Shown here: in pieces, positions 1 through 8,322 of the stretch | Layout: each line of letters begins with the position of its first letter | Position numbering within the stretch: the first letter of the stretch is position 1 | DNA from: Roseimicrobium gellanilyticum | GTDB lineage: Bacteria; Verrucomicrobiota; Verrucomicrobiia; Verrucomicrobiales; Verrucomicrobiaceae | Assembly (NCBI RefSeq): GCF_003315205.1 | Contig: NZ_QNRR01000002.1 | Location: 590,881-654,880 of the forward strand | Direction: 5' to 3' | DNA length: 64,000 nt | The notes under the pieces: model-generated | Database searches by the model: none | Told to the model about the DNA's origin: nothing | The model's input: only the letters and a program-made list of their open reading frames with translations | Position numbers and translations under genes: made by a program

Positions 1-165
1 CTTGCGCAGTCGCTCGCGAGCCCGCTCGGGATCGAAACGGCCGACAGCCTCCAGACTGGCCTTCATGGCTGCGATGCGAAGAGCAGCAAGTTCTTCGAAA
101 TCGGCTGCCGAGACGACGGCAAAGGTGACGTGGCCTGAAGGTGTCGAGTTGGATGCTTGGGTCAT
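1..165 (-). CDS. GNAT-family N-acetyltransferase (N-terminal part only)
   Basis: The first 55 residues of a protein that runs off the left edge of the window. It begins at the ATG at 165-163 and reads MTQASNSTPSGHVTFAVVSA, followed by a helix and the segment GRFDPERARERLRK. A polar start, a beta strand, then a 'LRIAAMKASLEAVGRFDPERARERL' type helix (split here between two short quotes) is typical of the alpha1 region of GNAT acetyltransferases, which move an acetyl group from acetyl-CoA to an amine. The start codon overlaps the stop of the upstream NTF2-like frame by four bases (ATGA), so the two were probably translated together. The acetyl-CoA binding motif lies outside the window, so the substrate cannot be guessed. 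Confidence 0.6.
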   Translation of the reverse strand, partial: MTQASNSTPSGHVTFAVVSAADFEELAALRIAAMKASLEAVGRFDPERARERLRK

Positions 166-516
166 ACTTTGGGGTCGAGAGTCTTCGTGCCGGAGATAAA
201 CCGGGCTGCGGTGATTCTGCCGTTACGCACCTCATACATCGCCACCAACTCGAGCCTGCCCGTGCCTTCAGGAAAGGTCCGGGTCACTTCTTCATGGTCA
301 ATCACGACCTCTCCCATCACGAGGCGCTTGATGAGCTTTGCGTGCAGATTCGGCTCGCTGAATCGGGCGATGAAGCGCTCGCGTAATTGCGCCGCTCCAC
401 TGGCCAGCAATGTGGAGGGATACTCAAAGTGCTGCGCGTCCTCAGCATAGGTCGCCATCAAGGCGTCAACGTCCCTGGCGTTGCACTACGGTTTCAGGTG
501 AGTGGGATGGTGCCAT
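162..516 (-). pseudogene. NTF2-like/SnoaL-family protein, frameshifted near the N-terminus
   Basis: The main frame (from about 479 down to 162) encodes NARDVDALMATYAEDAQHFE and then a compact alpha+beta cone fold ending GRITAARFISGTKTL, typical of small NTF2-like/SnoaL proteins. There is no ATG at the expected place: the only in-frame starts are a TTG at 461 and an ATG at 458, both inside the conserved first helix. The missing N-terminus is present in another frame, starting at the ATG at 516-514 (MAPSHSPETVVQRQ) and stopping at 468-466. The two frames join where CAACGCCAG and AACGCCAG-like sequence coincide, as expected from a deletion between short direct repeats that removed about four codons plus a frame shift. 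The stop overlaps the start of the GNAT gene. Function is unknown; it may be inactive, or the shift may be a sequencing error. Confidence 0.6.
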
Positions 517-562
517 GGTTGTCCGAACGGTGTGTTAACGCAGGCCGGGGGGCAAAGCCCAG

Positions 563-598
563 AAAAAAGGCGCTGGTTTGCGAAATGCTCCAGCGCCT
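563..598 (-). terminator. Rho-independent terminator of fumC
   Basis: On the minus strand a 9-bp stem (AGGCGCTGG paired with CCAGCGCCT, positions 568-576 and 590-598) is followed by six Ts (A-run at 563-568 on the plus strand). It lies 35 bases past the fumC stop, in the right orientation to end that transcript. Confidence 0.8.
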
Positions 599-632
599 CT
601 TTGGCAAATGTCAGTGAGACAGGAATGGAGGC

Positions 633-2057
<1,425 letters not shown>

Positions 2058-2067
2058 GGATGATTGA

Positions 2068-2151
2068 TTACATTGCTCCCTTCTGCAGGTACGTGAAGGC
2101 GATGATTCCTGCGACGAGGAAGAAGATGGCGATGAGGGCTCCAGCGATCAT
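2068..2151 (-). CDS. Possible 27-residue single-helix membrane peptide
   Basis: A short frame, MIAGALIAIFFLVAGIIAFT followed by YLQKGAM and TAA, sits just upstream of fumC on the same strand. About 20 residues are almost wholly hydrophobic with small residues (G, A) spaced as in a transmembrane helix, and the tail is polar/basic. Such a composition is unusual for random sequence in a GC-rich intergenic gap. No ribosome-binding site is obvious. I do not recognise a family. It could be a real small membrane protein cotranscribed with fumC, or chance. The rest of the 2152-2367 gap holds the presumed promoter regions of fumC and rpsN; I see no other gene there. Confidence 0.4.
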   Translation of the reverse strand: MIAGALIAIFFLVAGIIAFTYLQKGAM

Positions 2152-2367
2152 GGTATTGGTGAGAAGAGAGTTGTGGATAGCGAGGAGGAAAGGGAGGTCA
2201 AGGAGTTAGGCTCCCGGAGGCTCCTCCTTGAAGATAACAGAGGCACCCGCACCCTTGTATCGTTTCCAGCAGGTTCCCTCGATTGGGCGGGGATGCCTAA
2301 GGCATCTTAAACATCTTTGAAAATTCCCCTTGCAAACAGGGAAGAACTCAGCAAACTACGCGGCTCT

Positions 2368-2637
2368 ATGGCAAAGACCTGCTGGCTCGAGCGCAACAAG
2401 CGCAAACAAAAGACTGTTGATAAATATGCCAAGCTTCGTGAGGAGCTCAAGGCAAAGAAGGACTATGTGGGCCTCTCCATGCTGCCCCGCGATGCCAGCC
2501 CTACTCGTCTGGTGAACCGCTGCCGCGTCTCCGGCCGCCGTCGCGCTTTCATCCGCCGTTTTGAAATGTCCCGTCTTACCTTCCGTGAAATGGCCTCTGC
2601 TGGCCTCATTCCCGGAGTGACGAAATCGAGCTGGTAA
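2368..2637 (+). CDS. rpsN: 30S ribosomal protein S14
   Basis: Component of the small ribosomal subunit head, contacting 16S rRNA. The 89-residue protein starts MAKTCWLERNKRKQKTVDKY and ends MASAGLIPGVTKSSW, the standard S14 ends. It is the long, zinc-free (C-minus) type: the usual CxxC pairs of the 61-residue form are absent and the conserved block RCRVSGRRRAFIRRF is present. A longer in-frame start at 2317 is rejected because family members begin at MAK. The possible promoter TTGCAA at 2333-2338 with a weak AAACTA 17 bases later would give a short leader. A strong terminator follows at 2678-2710. It stands alone rather than in the spc operon, as is common for extra or relocated S14 genes. 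Confidence 0.95.
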   Translation: MAKTCWLERNKRKQKTVDKYAKLREELKAKKDYVGLSMLPRDASPTRLVNRCRVSGRRRAFIRRFEMSRLTFREMASAGLIPGVTKSSW

Positions 2638-2677
2638 TGTCTCACCTCCGGTGGGCGTGACCACAATTTGACTTTGC

Positions 2678-2710
2678 GAAGGTGCTGCGTTTGCAGCACC
2701 TTCTCTTTTT
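2678..2710 (+). terminator. Rho-independent terminator after rpsN
   Basis: GAAGGTGCTGC (2678-2688) pairs perfectly over 11 bases with GCAGCACCTTC (2693-2703) around a GTTT loop, followed by a T-rich tract. It lies 40 bases after the rpsN stop and immediately before the FmdB-like gene. Confidence 0.88.
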
Positions 2711-2718
2711 CGGACGAA

Positions 2719-2970
2719 ATGCCCACCTACCATTACATCGCCGAAAAACCTGAGGAGGGTTGCCCTCGCTGCCGCAAGGGCTTCGACCTGCGCCGCCCCC
2801 TCGACCGGCCCGCTCTGACCCACTGTCCGCTTTGCAAGAAGCCTGTGGTGAAGGTACTGCAGCCGTTCAATACCCCCAAAATCACCAAACCCCTGTCTGT
2901 TTCGGACGCCAAGAGTGCCGGCTTCACCGTTCTGGAGAAGCGCTGCGATGGCTCCTACGAAAAACGCTGA
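2719..2970 (+). CDS. FmdB-family small zinc-ribbon protein
   Basis: 83 residues beginning MPTYHYIAEKPEEGCPRC. The opening Y-x-Y and two Cys pairs (CPRC and CPLC, about 23 residues apart) form the zinc ribbon of the FmdB/putative regulatory protein family, followed by a basic tail. The start ATG at 2719 is chosen because the family begins MPTY/MPIY. Family members are small cytosolic proteins of uncertain role, sometimes called regulatory. Here the second half is somewhat longer than the minimal ribbon. It sits directly behind the rpsN terminator and 33 bases before the CNNM transporter gene, with which it may be cotranscribed. Confidence 0.75.
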   Translation: MPTYHYIAEKPEEGCPRCRKGFDLRRPLDRPALTHCPLCKKPVVKVLQPFNTPKITKPLSVSDAKSAGFTVLEKRCDGSYEKR

Positions 2971-3003
2971 GGCGCGGAACCTGCTGTTTCCAGCCTCCCC
3001 ATC

Positions 3004-4452
3004 ATGACCGATCTCTCAGACCCTGCCTCGTTCCAGCTGCTCGCCTCCTCCTTGGTGCGCGAGTGGGAATTCACTACTTGGGATGTCCTGTGGAGGCTCG
3101 GAATGGTGATGTTTTTCGTGCTGCTGAATGGCTTCTTCGTGGCGGCGGAGTTCGCCATCGTGAAGGTGCGTGAGAGCCAGCTCCAGGCGGAAGCCGAAGA
3201 GGGTAATCGGCAGGCGGTGTTCGCCCAGTCCGTGGTGAAGCATCTGGACGCGTATCTTTCCGCCACTCAGCTGGGCATCACGCTGGCGAGTATCGCCCTC
3301 GGTATGGCGGGTGAGCCCCTGCTGGCGCAGATGATTGAGCCCTGGCTCTTCAAGGTGGGTGTGCAGAGTGACAACGTGGTGCACGGCATCGCCTTCGGCA
3401 TTGCCTTCACCGTGATCACATTCCTGCACGTGGTGCTTGGGGAGCTGACGCCGAAGTCCCTGGCGATTCGCAAGTCTCTGCCCACCACCCTGTGGGTGTG
3501 CCGTCCCCTGCACATCTTCATGGTGGCACTGAAGCCCTTCATCTTTGTCCTGAACGGCACGGCAAACTGGCTGCTCAAGAAGCTCTTCCATATCGACCCT
3601 GTGGGCGAGAGCGAGCGCGTGCACTCTGAGGAGGAGCTCAAGCACATCGTGGCCGCCAGCGAAGAGTCGGACGAGGTGACGGAAACGGAGAAGCGCATCG
3701 TGCTGAATGCCCTGGCGCTCAATGACCGCTACGTACGCGACGTGATGACGCCACGCAAGGACGTGATTTCCCTGGATGTCGACGAGCCCTTTGAAGTGAA
3801 TCTCAAGCTGGCCATTGAGTCCAAGCACACGCGCTTCCCACTGGTGGAAGGGCACCTCGACCATAGCATCGGCCTGGTGCACATCAAGGACATGCTCCGG
3901 CTCATGCAGGAGCCCGGGAGCTCTGGCAAGGACCTGCGCCGCATCAAGCGTGAGCTGCTGCTCGTGCCGGAGATGATGCCGGTGGACAAGCTGCTGAAGC
4001 AGTTCCTCGACAAGCACGCTCACCTCGCTCTTGCGGTGGACGAGTACGGTGGCGCTGTGGGGATTGTGACCCTCGACAACGTCGTGGAAGAGATTGTGGG
4101 TGACATTCAGGACGAGTTCGACACCGCTGAGAAGCCCGAATTCCACCGCATCAATGATGACGAGTTTGACGTGGAAGGTACGCTCAACCTCTACGAACTC
4201 AATGAGTTGACGGATCTTGAGCTGGAGAGTGACGAGGTTACGACCATCAGCGGCTACGTCACCCATGCACTCGGCCATTTCCCGAAGCAGGGCGAGACGC
4301 TCCGCGTGGAGGACTACGAAGTCACCGCTACCAAAGTGGAGGCGCGACGCATCGCGCAGCTCCACTTCAAGCGTGTGCCCAAGGTGGACGACGAAGAAGG
4401 CTCGGAGTCAGGCTCCGGTCAGGGCGAAGTAGAGACGGCGAAATCGAACTAA
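3004..4452 (+). CDS. CNNM/CorC-type (hemolysin-like) transporter with CBS pair
   Basis: 482-residue membrane protein of the HlyC/CorC/CNNM family, linked in other bacteria to Mg2+ or cobalt efflux. Residues about 30-190 form the CNNM (DUF21) membrane domain, including FFVLLNGFFVAAEFAIVKV and GMAGEPLL; about 225-345 is a CBS pair (RDVMTPRKDVISLDVDEPF and LALAVDEYGGAVGIVTLDN); about 370-450 is the CorC_HlyC C-terminal domain, GYVTHALGHFPKQGE. Motif order and length are as usual for the family. The tail is acidic and Ser/Gly-rich. The old 'hemolysin' label has no bearing on function here. It converges with the next gene, only 10 bases away. Confidence 0.9.
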   Translation: MTDLSDPASFQLLASSLVREWEFTTWDVLWRLGMVMFFVLLNGFFVAAEFAIVKVRESQLQAEAEEGNRQAVFAQSVVKHLDAYLSATQLGITLASIALGMAGEPLLAQMIEPWLFKVGVQSDNVVHGIAFGIAFTVITFLHVVLGELTPKSLAIRKSLPTTLWVCRPLHIFMVALKPFIFVLNGTANWLLKKLFHIDPVGESERVHSEEELKHIVAASEESDEVTETEKRIVLNALALNDRYVRDVMTPRKDVISLDVDEPFEVNLKLAIESKHTRFPLVEGHLDHSIGLVHIKDMLRLMQEPGSSGKDLRRIKRELLLVPEMMPVDKLLKQFLDKHAHLALAVDEYGGAVGIVTLDNVVEEIVGDIQDEFDTAEKPEFHRINDDEFDVEGTLNLYELNELTDLELESDEVTTISGYVTHALGHFPKQGETLRVEDYEVTATKVEARRIAQLHFKRVPKVDDEEGSESGSGQGEVETAKSN

Positions 4453-4462
4453 AAGGTGACAG

Positions 4463-4810
4463 CTACAGCCCTGTGGCCGCCTGTCTCCCTTCGGCTATTG
4501 CCAGGTTCTGACGTATCTCTCCAAGGGCATCCAGAGCCTTCTGCGCTGCTGGCTTGGGCGAATCTCCGTTGAACGTGGCTGGCTGCGGAACGCCTGCGAA
4601 TTCGCGCCCGAAGCAGGCTTCCACCAGCGGCCACATGTGATGCAGCTTCTGAAGGATCATTTCCTCACCCTCCAAGTACTCTTCGGTCTTGGAAAAGTAG
4701 TGCTTTGCCTCCTGCTGTTGGTCAGGATTCAGGCCGGAGGGTTCGCGACGCAACAGCCTCTCCAGTTGGAGAAGCTCCAGAGACGACTTTGTGGCAGTAT
4801 GGGGATGCAT
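4463..4810 (-). CDS. Conserved unknown helical protein, paralogue of 5402-5770
   Basis: 115 residues, soluble, rich in Leu, Glu and Gln, with no signal peptide or membrane helix. The core LERLLRREPSGLNPDQQQEA ... EEYLEGEEMILQKLHHMWP can be aligned with the neighbour at 5402-5770 (LEQLLMYEYHGLEIHQQREA ... RLLNADEDLITRLGRLWP), so both belong to one small family. It looks like an all-helical bundle. I do not recognise the family and cannot assign a function. It lies downstream of the ABM monooxygenase on the same strand. Confidence 0.6.
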   Translation of the reverse strand: MHPHTATKSSLELLQLERLLRREPSGLNPDQQQEAKHYFSKTEEYLEGEEMILQKLHHMWPLVEACFGREFAGVPQPATFNGDSPKPAAQKALDALGEIRQNLAIAEGRQAATGL

Positions 4811-4890
4811 GGCAGTCGTGGGGTTGTTTCACCCAGTGAATCGCACGACGCCATGGCGATGACCGGGGTTCACCCCCTAGTGATGGCCGG

Positions 4891-5184
4891 TCAGCCATCG
4901 ATCACTTCACCACACACACTGGACTTGCTGAGGATGAGACCTCCATCGGCGCGCTGGCGGAAGAGCAGGAAATGGGGCGTCTGACGATGTGCCTCAAGGG
5001 CCGCGAGATCGTCATAGGCCTCGGTAAGGGTGAAGACATTGGGACGGTCCACACTACGGCTGATCTCGAAGCGGCGGCAGCCGGGCTCCTTCGTGCGTGC
5101 GTCCGCGGCTTCTTCCTTGATGTAGCCCAAAAATTCATCCACGCGGTCAGGCGCGATTTCCAGAGTGACGAGGAGCGAGATCAT
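4891..5184 (-). CDS. ABM-domain monooxygenase (YgiN-like)
   Basis: 97 residues with the antibiotic-biosynthesis monooxygenase (ABM) ferredoxin-like fold: strand MISLLVTLEIAPDRVDEFL, the EPGCRRFEISRS segment, then FTLTEAYDDLAALEAHRQTP with the conserved H-x-x-T-P-H-F at its end. Family members are cofactor-free quinol or polyketide monooxygenases and also include LsrG, an isomerase of AI-2 breakdown. The start ATG is 5184-5182. There is no neighbouring redox operon, so the substrate is unknown. The gene sits between two members of an unknown helical family on the same strand, separated from the upstream one by a terminator. Confidence 0.8.
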   Translation of the reverse strand: MISLLVTLEIAPDRVDEFLGYIKEEAADARTKEPGCRRFEISRSVDRPNVFTLTEAYDDLAALEAHRQTPHFLLFRQRADGGLILSKSSVCGEVIDG

Positions 5185-5253
5185 GCTCTGCCATGGCTGC
5201 TGATGGCTGGTGAGTCAAGCCGCGTACGGAAGGCGATGGCCCTCCTGCTACCA

Positions 5254-5290
5254 AAAAAAGCGCCCGCCGGTGCTCCCACACCGGCGGGCT
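5254..5290 (-). terminator. Strong terminator, minus strand
   Basis: Minus strand: GCCCGCCGGTG, loop TGGGAG, CACCGGCGGGC, then GC and seven Ts. Eleven-pair stem. It lies about 110 bases past the stop of the 5402-5770 gene and may belong either to that gene or to a separate small RNA (see 5254-5369). Confidence 0.85.
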
Positions 5291-5369
5291 TTCACATCAA
5301 CACACTGTGGTCTTACCACTCAAGGGATTCATCGCTGCTCCCGGATCGCGCGGTTGGATGGACTGCAAT
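5254..5369 (-). ncRNA. Candidate small RNA / conserved 3' UTR, copy 1
   Basis: The stretch before the terminator at 5254-5290 resembles the stretch before the terminator at 6247-6281. Both contain TCCATCC early, a central GAT-x-x-TCCCT, a TGTG-rich end, and then an 11-pair GC stem whose loop ends GGGAG. Length from TCCATCC to the T-run is about 110 in each. Similarity is patchy by eye, so this may be a pair of related small RNAs or two diverged 3' UTRs. No convincing peptide is encoded (an 11-codon frame, MNPLSGKTTVC, is not shared). Confidence 0.3.
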
Positions 5370-5401
5370 TTTTTTGAGTTTTTTTTCCGGGCCGGAATTT
5401 G

Positions 5402-5770
5402 CTAGGAGCGGACCTCCTCGTGGAGGCGGTGCCGGAATGCCCGAATGGCCTCCACTGCCTCGGTAGCGATTTCATAGGCTGCTTCCACTTCACTCTCTGC
5501 CTGACTGAATAGTCCGGCGGCGGTCAGTTGTTCCGTCCGTGAGCGTAGCGCGAGGCTTCCACAGAATACATCCTCTACCCGTGGCCAGAGTCGGCCGAGG
5601 CGGGTGATCAGGTCTTCGTCTGCATTCAGCAGACGGATGGCTTCGCTGAAGCATCGCCCTGCTTCCCGCTGCTGGTGTATCTCCAGCCCGTGGTATTCAT
5701 ACATCAGGAGCTGCTCCAAATGGGCGAGCTCGGTGGAGCACTCGATCTCCGGCGGCAAGTTCATGGCCAC
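5402..5770 (-). CDS. Conserved unknown helical protein, paralogue of 4463-4810
   Basis: 122 residues, predicted soluble and helical, starting MAMNLPPEIECSTELAHLEQ. It shares with the protein at 4463-4810 the pattern LE-x-LL...GL...QQ-x-EA...F...W-P-x-V-E-x-F-G, at matching spacing. No known family recognised. Its middle, NADEDLITRLGRLWPRVEDV, is the best conserved part. The gene lies 56 bases downstream of a further small unknown gene on the same strand and is followed by a terminator 110 bases on. Confidence 0.6.
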   Translation of the reverse strand: MAMNLPPEIECSTELAHLEQLLMYEYHGLEIHQQREAGRCFSEAIRLLNADEDLITRLGRLWPRVEDVFCGSLALRSRTEQLTAAGLFSQAESEVEAAYEIATEAVEAIRAFRHRLHEEVRS

Positions 5771-5826
5771 TTCGGGGTTGGATCCCTTGAGGGAAAATGG
5801 AAGACGAGAGAAGTCTCTGGATGTCC

Positions 5827-6027
5827 TCAGGCAAAAGCCAGTTCACTATCTTCAACACCGTTCTCCGTGGGAAGTTCTTCCACGGTACTGACCTCTTCGA
5901 GGTCAAACGCCAGGATGGGCTGGCCCTTGGCGGTGCAGAGCCAGTAGACTCCCGCACCTTTGGAAACCAGATCTCCCTCCACATCCACAGCCATGCTGTC
6001 CTGATACTTGATTCGATACCGTTTCAT
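5827..6027 (-). CDS. Small unknown protein, 66 residues
   Basis: From the ATG at 6027 the protein reads MKRYRIKYQDSMAVDVEGDL, then a second pair of beta-prone segments (GVYWLCTAKGQPILAFDLEE) and an acidic tail. An earlier in-frame ATG at 6075 is possible, but its extra 16 residues look less protein-like. Alternating hydrophobic residues suggest a small beta barrel or sheet. No family is recognised. It is the first gene of a minus-strand run down to 4463. Confidence 0.45.
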   Translation of the reverse strand: MKRYRIKYQDSMAVDVEGDLVSKGAGVYWLCTAKGQPILAFDLEEVSTVEELPTENGVEDSELAFA

Positions 6028-6246
6028 AAATGCCGGTTCGTAGAAGTGGACTCCCTCGCACGGCACCTCAGGCAAAAGAAGCGCGACGAAGGACGTCTAT
6101 CATGACGGCTGGTGACGCATTTTTCAATCCTTGATTGGTAGGCAAATTCTTCACATTTATGGTTTCTGTGCCTTCACGAAAACCTAAAGCCTCGTACTAG
6201 GTAAAAGCGCCCAATCGGACGATGACCTTCTGCATCAACGCCTCTC

Positions 6247-6281
6247 AAAAAAGCCCGCTGGCGCTCCCGACGCCAGCGGGC
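6247..6281 (-). terminator. Strong terminator after the DUF72 gene
   Basis: Minus strand: GCCCGCTGGCG, loop TCGGGAG, CGCCAGCGGGC, then six Ts (A-run at 6247-6252). It lies 94 bases past the DUF72 stop codon and closely resembles the terminator at 5254-5290, including the GGGAG loop. The rest of the 6028-6374 gap contains no gene I can support. Confidence 0.85.
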
Positions 6282-6355
6282 CCACACACATGAACTCTGA
6301 CAATCAACGGAGGGAAATCGTGTCGTGCTGGAAGTGTGGCCGGATGGAGTTGAAA
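6247..6355 (-). ncRNA. Candidate small RNA / conserved 3' UTR, copy 2
   Basis: Partner of the 5254-5369 candidate. On the minus strand it begins TTTCAACTCCATCC (from about 6355), has a TTTCCCT block in the middle and a TGTGTG run before an 11-pair terminator with a GGGAG-ending loop. It could also simply be the 3' UTR of the DUF72 gene. Confidence 0.3.
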
Positions 6356-6374
6356 GAAATTCCGCCACGAAGCT

Positions 6375-7352
6375 TCAGTCGCGTGCAGTTTTCTTTCTTT
6401 CCTTGCGCAGCTCCCAGACGGGCCAGCGTTCGCGGGGTTCTTCCCTGACGAAGACATCAGGGTGCTCTGGTGAGGATGCGTGTGATACTCCAAGCTGGTG
6501 CGCGAGATTCATGGCATCGAACGGCGCATGGACTTTCACATCGTTGTCGAAGTAGACAAAGATATCCCTTCCTCGGGATAAAACACGAGGCCGAGGCGCT
6601 GTTAGTTTTGTTTTGGCAGGCGTCTTCCCCCGCGACCAGCCCCGTATTTTGCGTGCCCACTCCCGGAGTGCGGATTTCGTGTAGCCGCTGACGTAGAGTT
6701 TCTCGTCGCCATGGAGTCGCAGATACATGAAGCCAGTCGTCGGATCTTCCATGAATGGCCACTTGCCTGCGGTGTCAGCGACTACAAGCGCAACTTGGTA
6801 TTTCCGGAGTAGAGAAACAAAATCCTCACATTCGAAGGACGCATGGCGCACTTCCATGGCGTGGCGTAGCGGAAGGTTGGCTCGTGCCTTGATTACTGCC
6901 CGAGTTTTCAGCTTGTCATTGTGCCGCCTCGCCAGTTTGGATGCGGCATCGGTATCTTTTGGCAGTAGCTTGAGGAATTCCTCTATCAAGTCGTGATCGT
7001 ATTTGAGGCTGGGCGGAAGCTGCCAGAGAAGCGGTCCCAGCTTTTCACCGAGATATAGCACGCCTGACGCGAAGAAGTTTGCCAGAGGCGTTTTTACATC
7101 CTTGAGTCTCAGGATGTGGGTGACGTATCGCGCTCCTTTCACCGAGAAGCAGAAACCCTCAGGAGTTGCCTCATGCCACTTTCGATAGCTCGATGGGCTC
7201 TGTAGCGAATAGAACGACCCATTGATCTCGATGGAGTTCACCTGCCTGGAGGCAAACTCAAGTTCCCGATGCTGGGGCAATCCCTTCGGATAGAACACGC
7301 CCCGCCACGGGGCGTATCTCCAGCCGGAAATGCCAATGCGCATCTCGCTCAT
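6375..7352 (-). CDS. DUF72 (YecE-family) protein
   Basis: 325 residues from the start MSEMRIGISGWRYAPWRGVF. This opening, with G-x-S-G-W and a W-x-G-x-F-Y-P, plus LEFASRQVNSIEINGSFYSL, LGPLLWQLPPSLKYD, VVADTAGKWP and YLRLHGDEKLYVSGY, matches DUF72 TIM-barrel proteins, whose biochemical role is unproven. It is longer at the C-terminus than short YecE proteins and ends in a basic tail. The upstream in-frame codon at 7397 would add 15 unconserved residues, so the ATG at 7352 is preferred. It is divergent from the ECF41 operon across a 120-base gap and is followed by a terminator at 6247-6281. Confidence 0.88.
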   Translation of the reverse strand: MSEMRIGISGWRYAPWRGVFYPKGLPQHRELEFASRQVNSIEINGSFYSLQSPSSYRKWHEATPEGFCFSVKGARYVTHILRLKDVKTPLANFFASGVLYLGEKLGPLLWQLPPSLKYDHDLIEEFLKLLPKDTDAASKLARRHNDKLKTRAVIKARANLPLRHAMEVRHASFECEDFVSLLRKYQVALVVADTAGKWPFMEDPTTGFMYLRLHGDEKLYVSGYTKSALREWARKIRGWSRGKTPAKTKLTAPRPRVLSRGRDIFVYFDNDVKVHAPFDAMNLAHQLGVSHASSPEHPDVFVREEPRERWPVWELRKERKKTARD

Positions 7353-7438
7353 AACAAGGTATCGCCGGGTCTTCGCTGGCTGGCTGGATGTACGCATTCC
7401 AGAGCCGTCATCCCTGGCGCGAAGTTTTTTTGGGATTC

Positions 7439-7465
7439 TGTCACAGGCCGGAGCGCTGGATCGTC
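7439..7465 (+). promoter_or_regulatory. ECF41-type promoter
   Basis: TGTCACA (7439-7445), 16 bases, CGTC (7462-7465). This is the -35/-10 pair described for ECF41 sigma factors, and the gene for an ECF41 factor is the last gene of the operon that starts 10 bases further on. The expected transcription start falls at about 7471-7474, almost on the ATG at 7476, so the message would be nearly leaderless. Confidence 0.75.
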
Positions 7466-7475
7466 AGCACTGGTG

Positions 7476-8279
7476 ATGAACACTACAAATGACAGCTCAA
7501 AGGGGAATGATGGACAGGCGCTCAGGATCGTGGTGATCGGGGGGACCGGACTGATTGGAAAGGAAGTGGTGAGACTTCTTCAAAAGAAGGGGCATGACGT
7601 GGTTGTGGCGTCTCCCTCCACAGGGGTGAATATTCTCACTGGTGAAGGCCTCGCCAACGCGCTCAATGGTGCCCAGGTCGTCGTGGATGTGACGAACTCG
7701 CCGTCGTTCGAAGAGAAGGCTGTGTTGGAGTTCTTCCAAACAGCCGGTCGCAACATCCACGCTGCGGAGGCTGCCGCAGGGGTGAAGCACCATGTGGCCC
7801 TTTCCGTGGTGGGCACGGATCGGCTTCAGGAAAGCGGCTACTTCCGTGCGAAGCTGGCCCAGGAAAACCTCATCAAGACGTCGGGTATTCCGTTCAGCAT
7901 TGTACGTGCGACCCAATTCTTTGAATTTGTGGCCGCCATTGCGCAGTCCTTTGCCAACGGGGACTCCATTCGCGCCACGCCGGAGCCCTTCCAACCCATG
8001 GCGGCGGCGGATGTAAGTGCGGCCGTCGCTGACGCTGCCCTTTCCGGACCAACAAATGGCATCTCTGATGTCGCCGGACCGGAACGTGTAGGCATGGCCA
8101 CACTCGTGCGCAAACATCTCGCTGCACAAGGAGACAAACGCGAAGTCATCGAGGATGCCAATGCAGCATACTTCGGTGTGAAGATTGATGACAAGTCTCT
8201 GGTGCCGCTGGGAGAAGCCAGGCTTGGCAGCGTGAGATATGACGAGTGGCTCGCTTCCCAGGCAGTCACAGCGAAGTGA
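7476..8279 (+). CDS. NmrA-like NAD(P)-binding oxidoreductase (atypical SDR)
   Basis: 267 residues with an N-terminal Rossmann fold: LRIVVIGGTGLIGKEVVRLL carries the G-x-x-G-x-x-G nucleotide-binding motif at about residues 22-29. Later segments (VKHHVALSVVGTDR, AKLAQENLIKTSGIPFSIVR, PFQPMAAADVSAAV) fit NmrA/atypical-SDR proteins, which use or sense NAD(P). It lacks the classical Y-x-x-x-K of SDR enzymes. First gene of the ECF41 operon; oxidoreductases and epimerases of this type are the usual ECF41 partners. The start is the ATG at 7476, just behind the predicted promoter, with no room for a ribosome-binding site on the message. Confidence 0.85.
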   Translation: MNTTNDSSKGNDGQALRIVVIGGTGLIGKEVVRLLQKKGHDVVVASPSTGVNILTGEGLANALNGAQVVVDVTNSPSFEEKAVLEFFQTAGRNIHAAEAAAGVKHHVALSVVGTDRLQESGYFRAKLAQENLIKTSGIPFSIVRATQFFEFVAAIAQSFANGDSIRATPEPFQPMAAADVSAAVADAALSGPTNGISDVAGPERVGMATLVRKHLAAQGDKREVIEDANAAYFGVKIDDKSLVPLGEARLGSVRYDEWLASQAVTAK

Positions 8280-8322
8280 ATGCATCACGACCAGATAATC
8301 GAAACTCAGTGACCCCACTATT

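Noticed and set aside
3016-4365. Long open frame antisense to the CNNM/CorC gene
   Set aside because: His- and Gln-rich composition typical of antisense GC-rich sequence; sense strand encodes a clear transporter.
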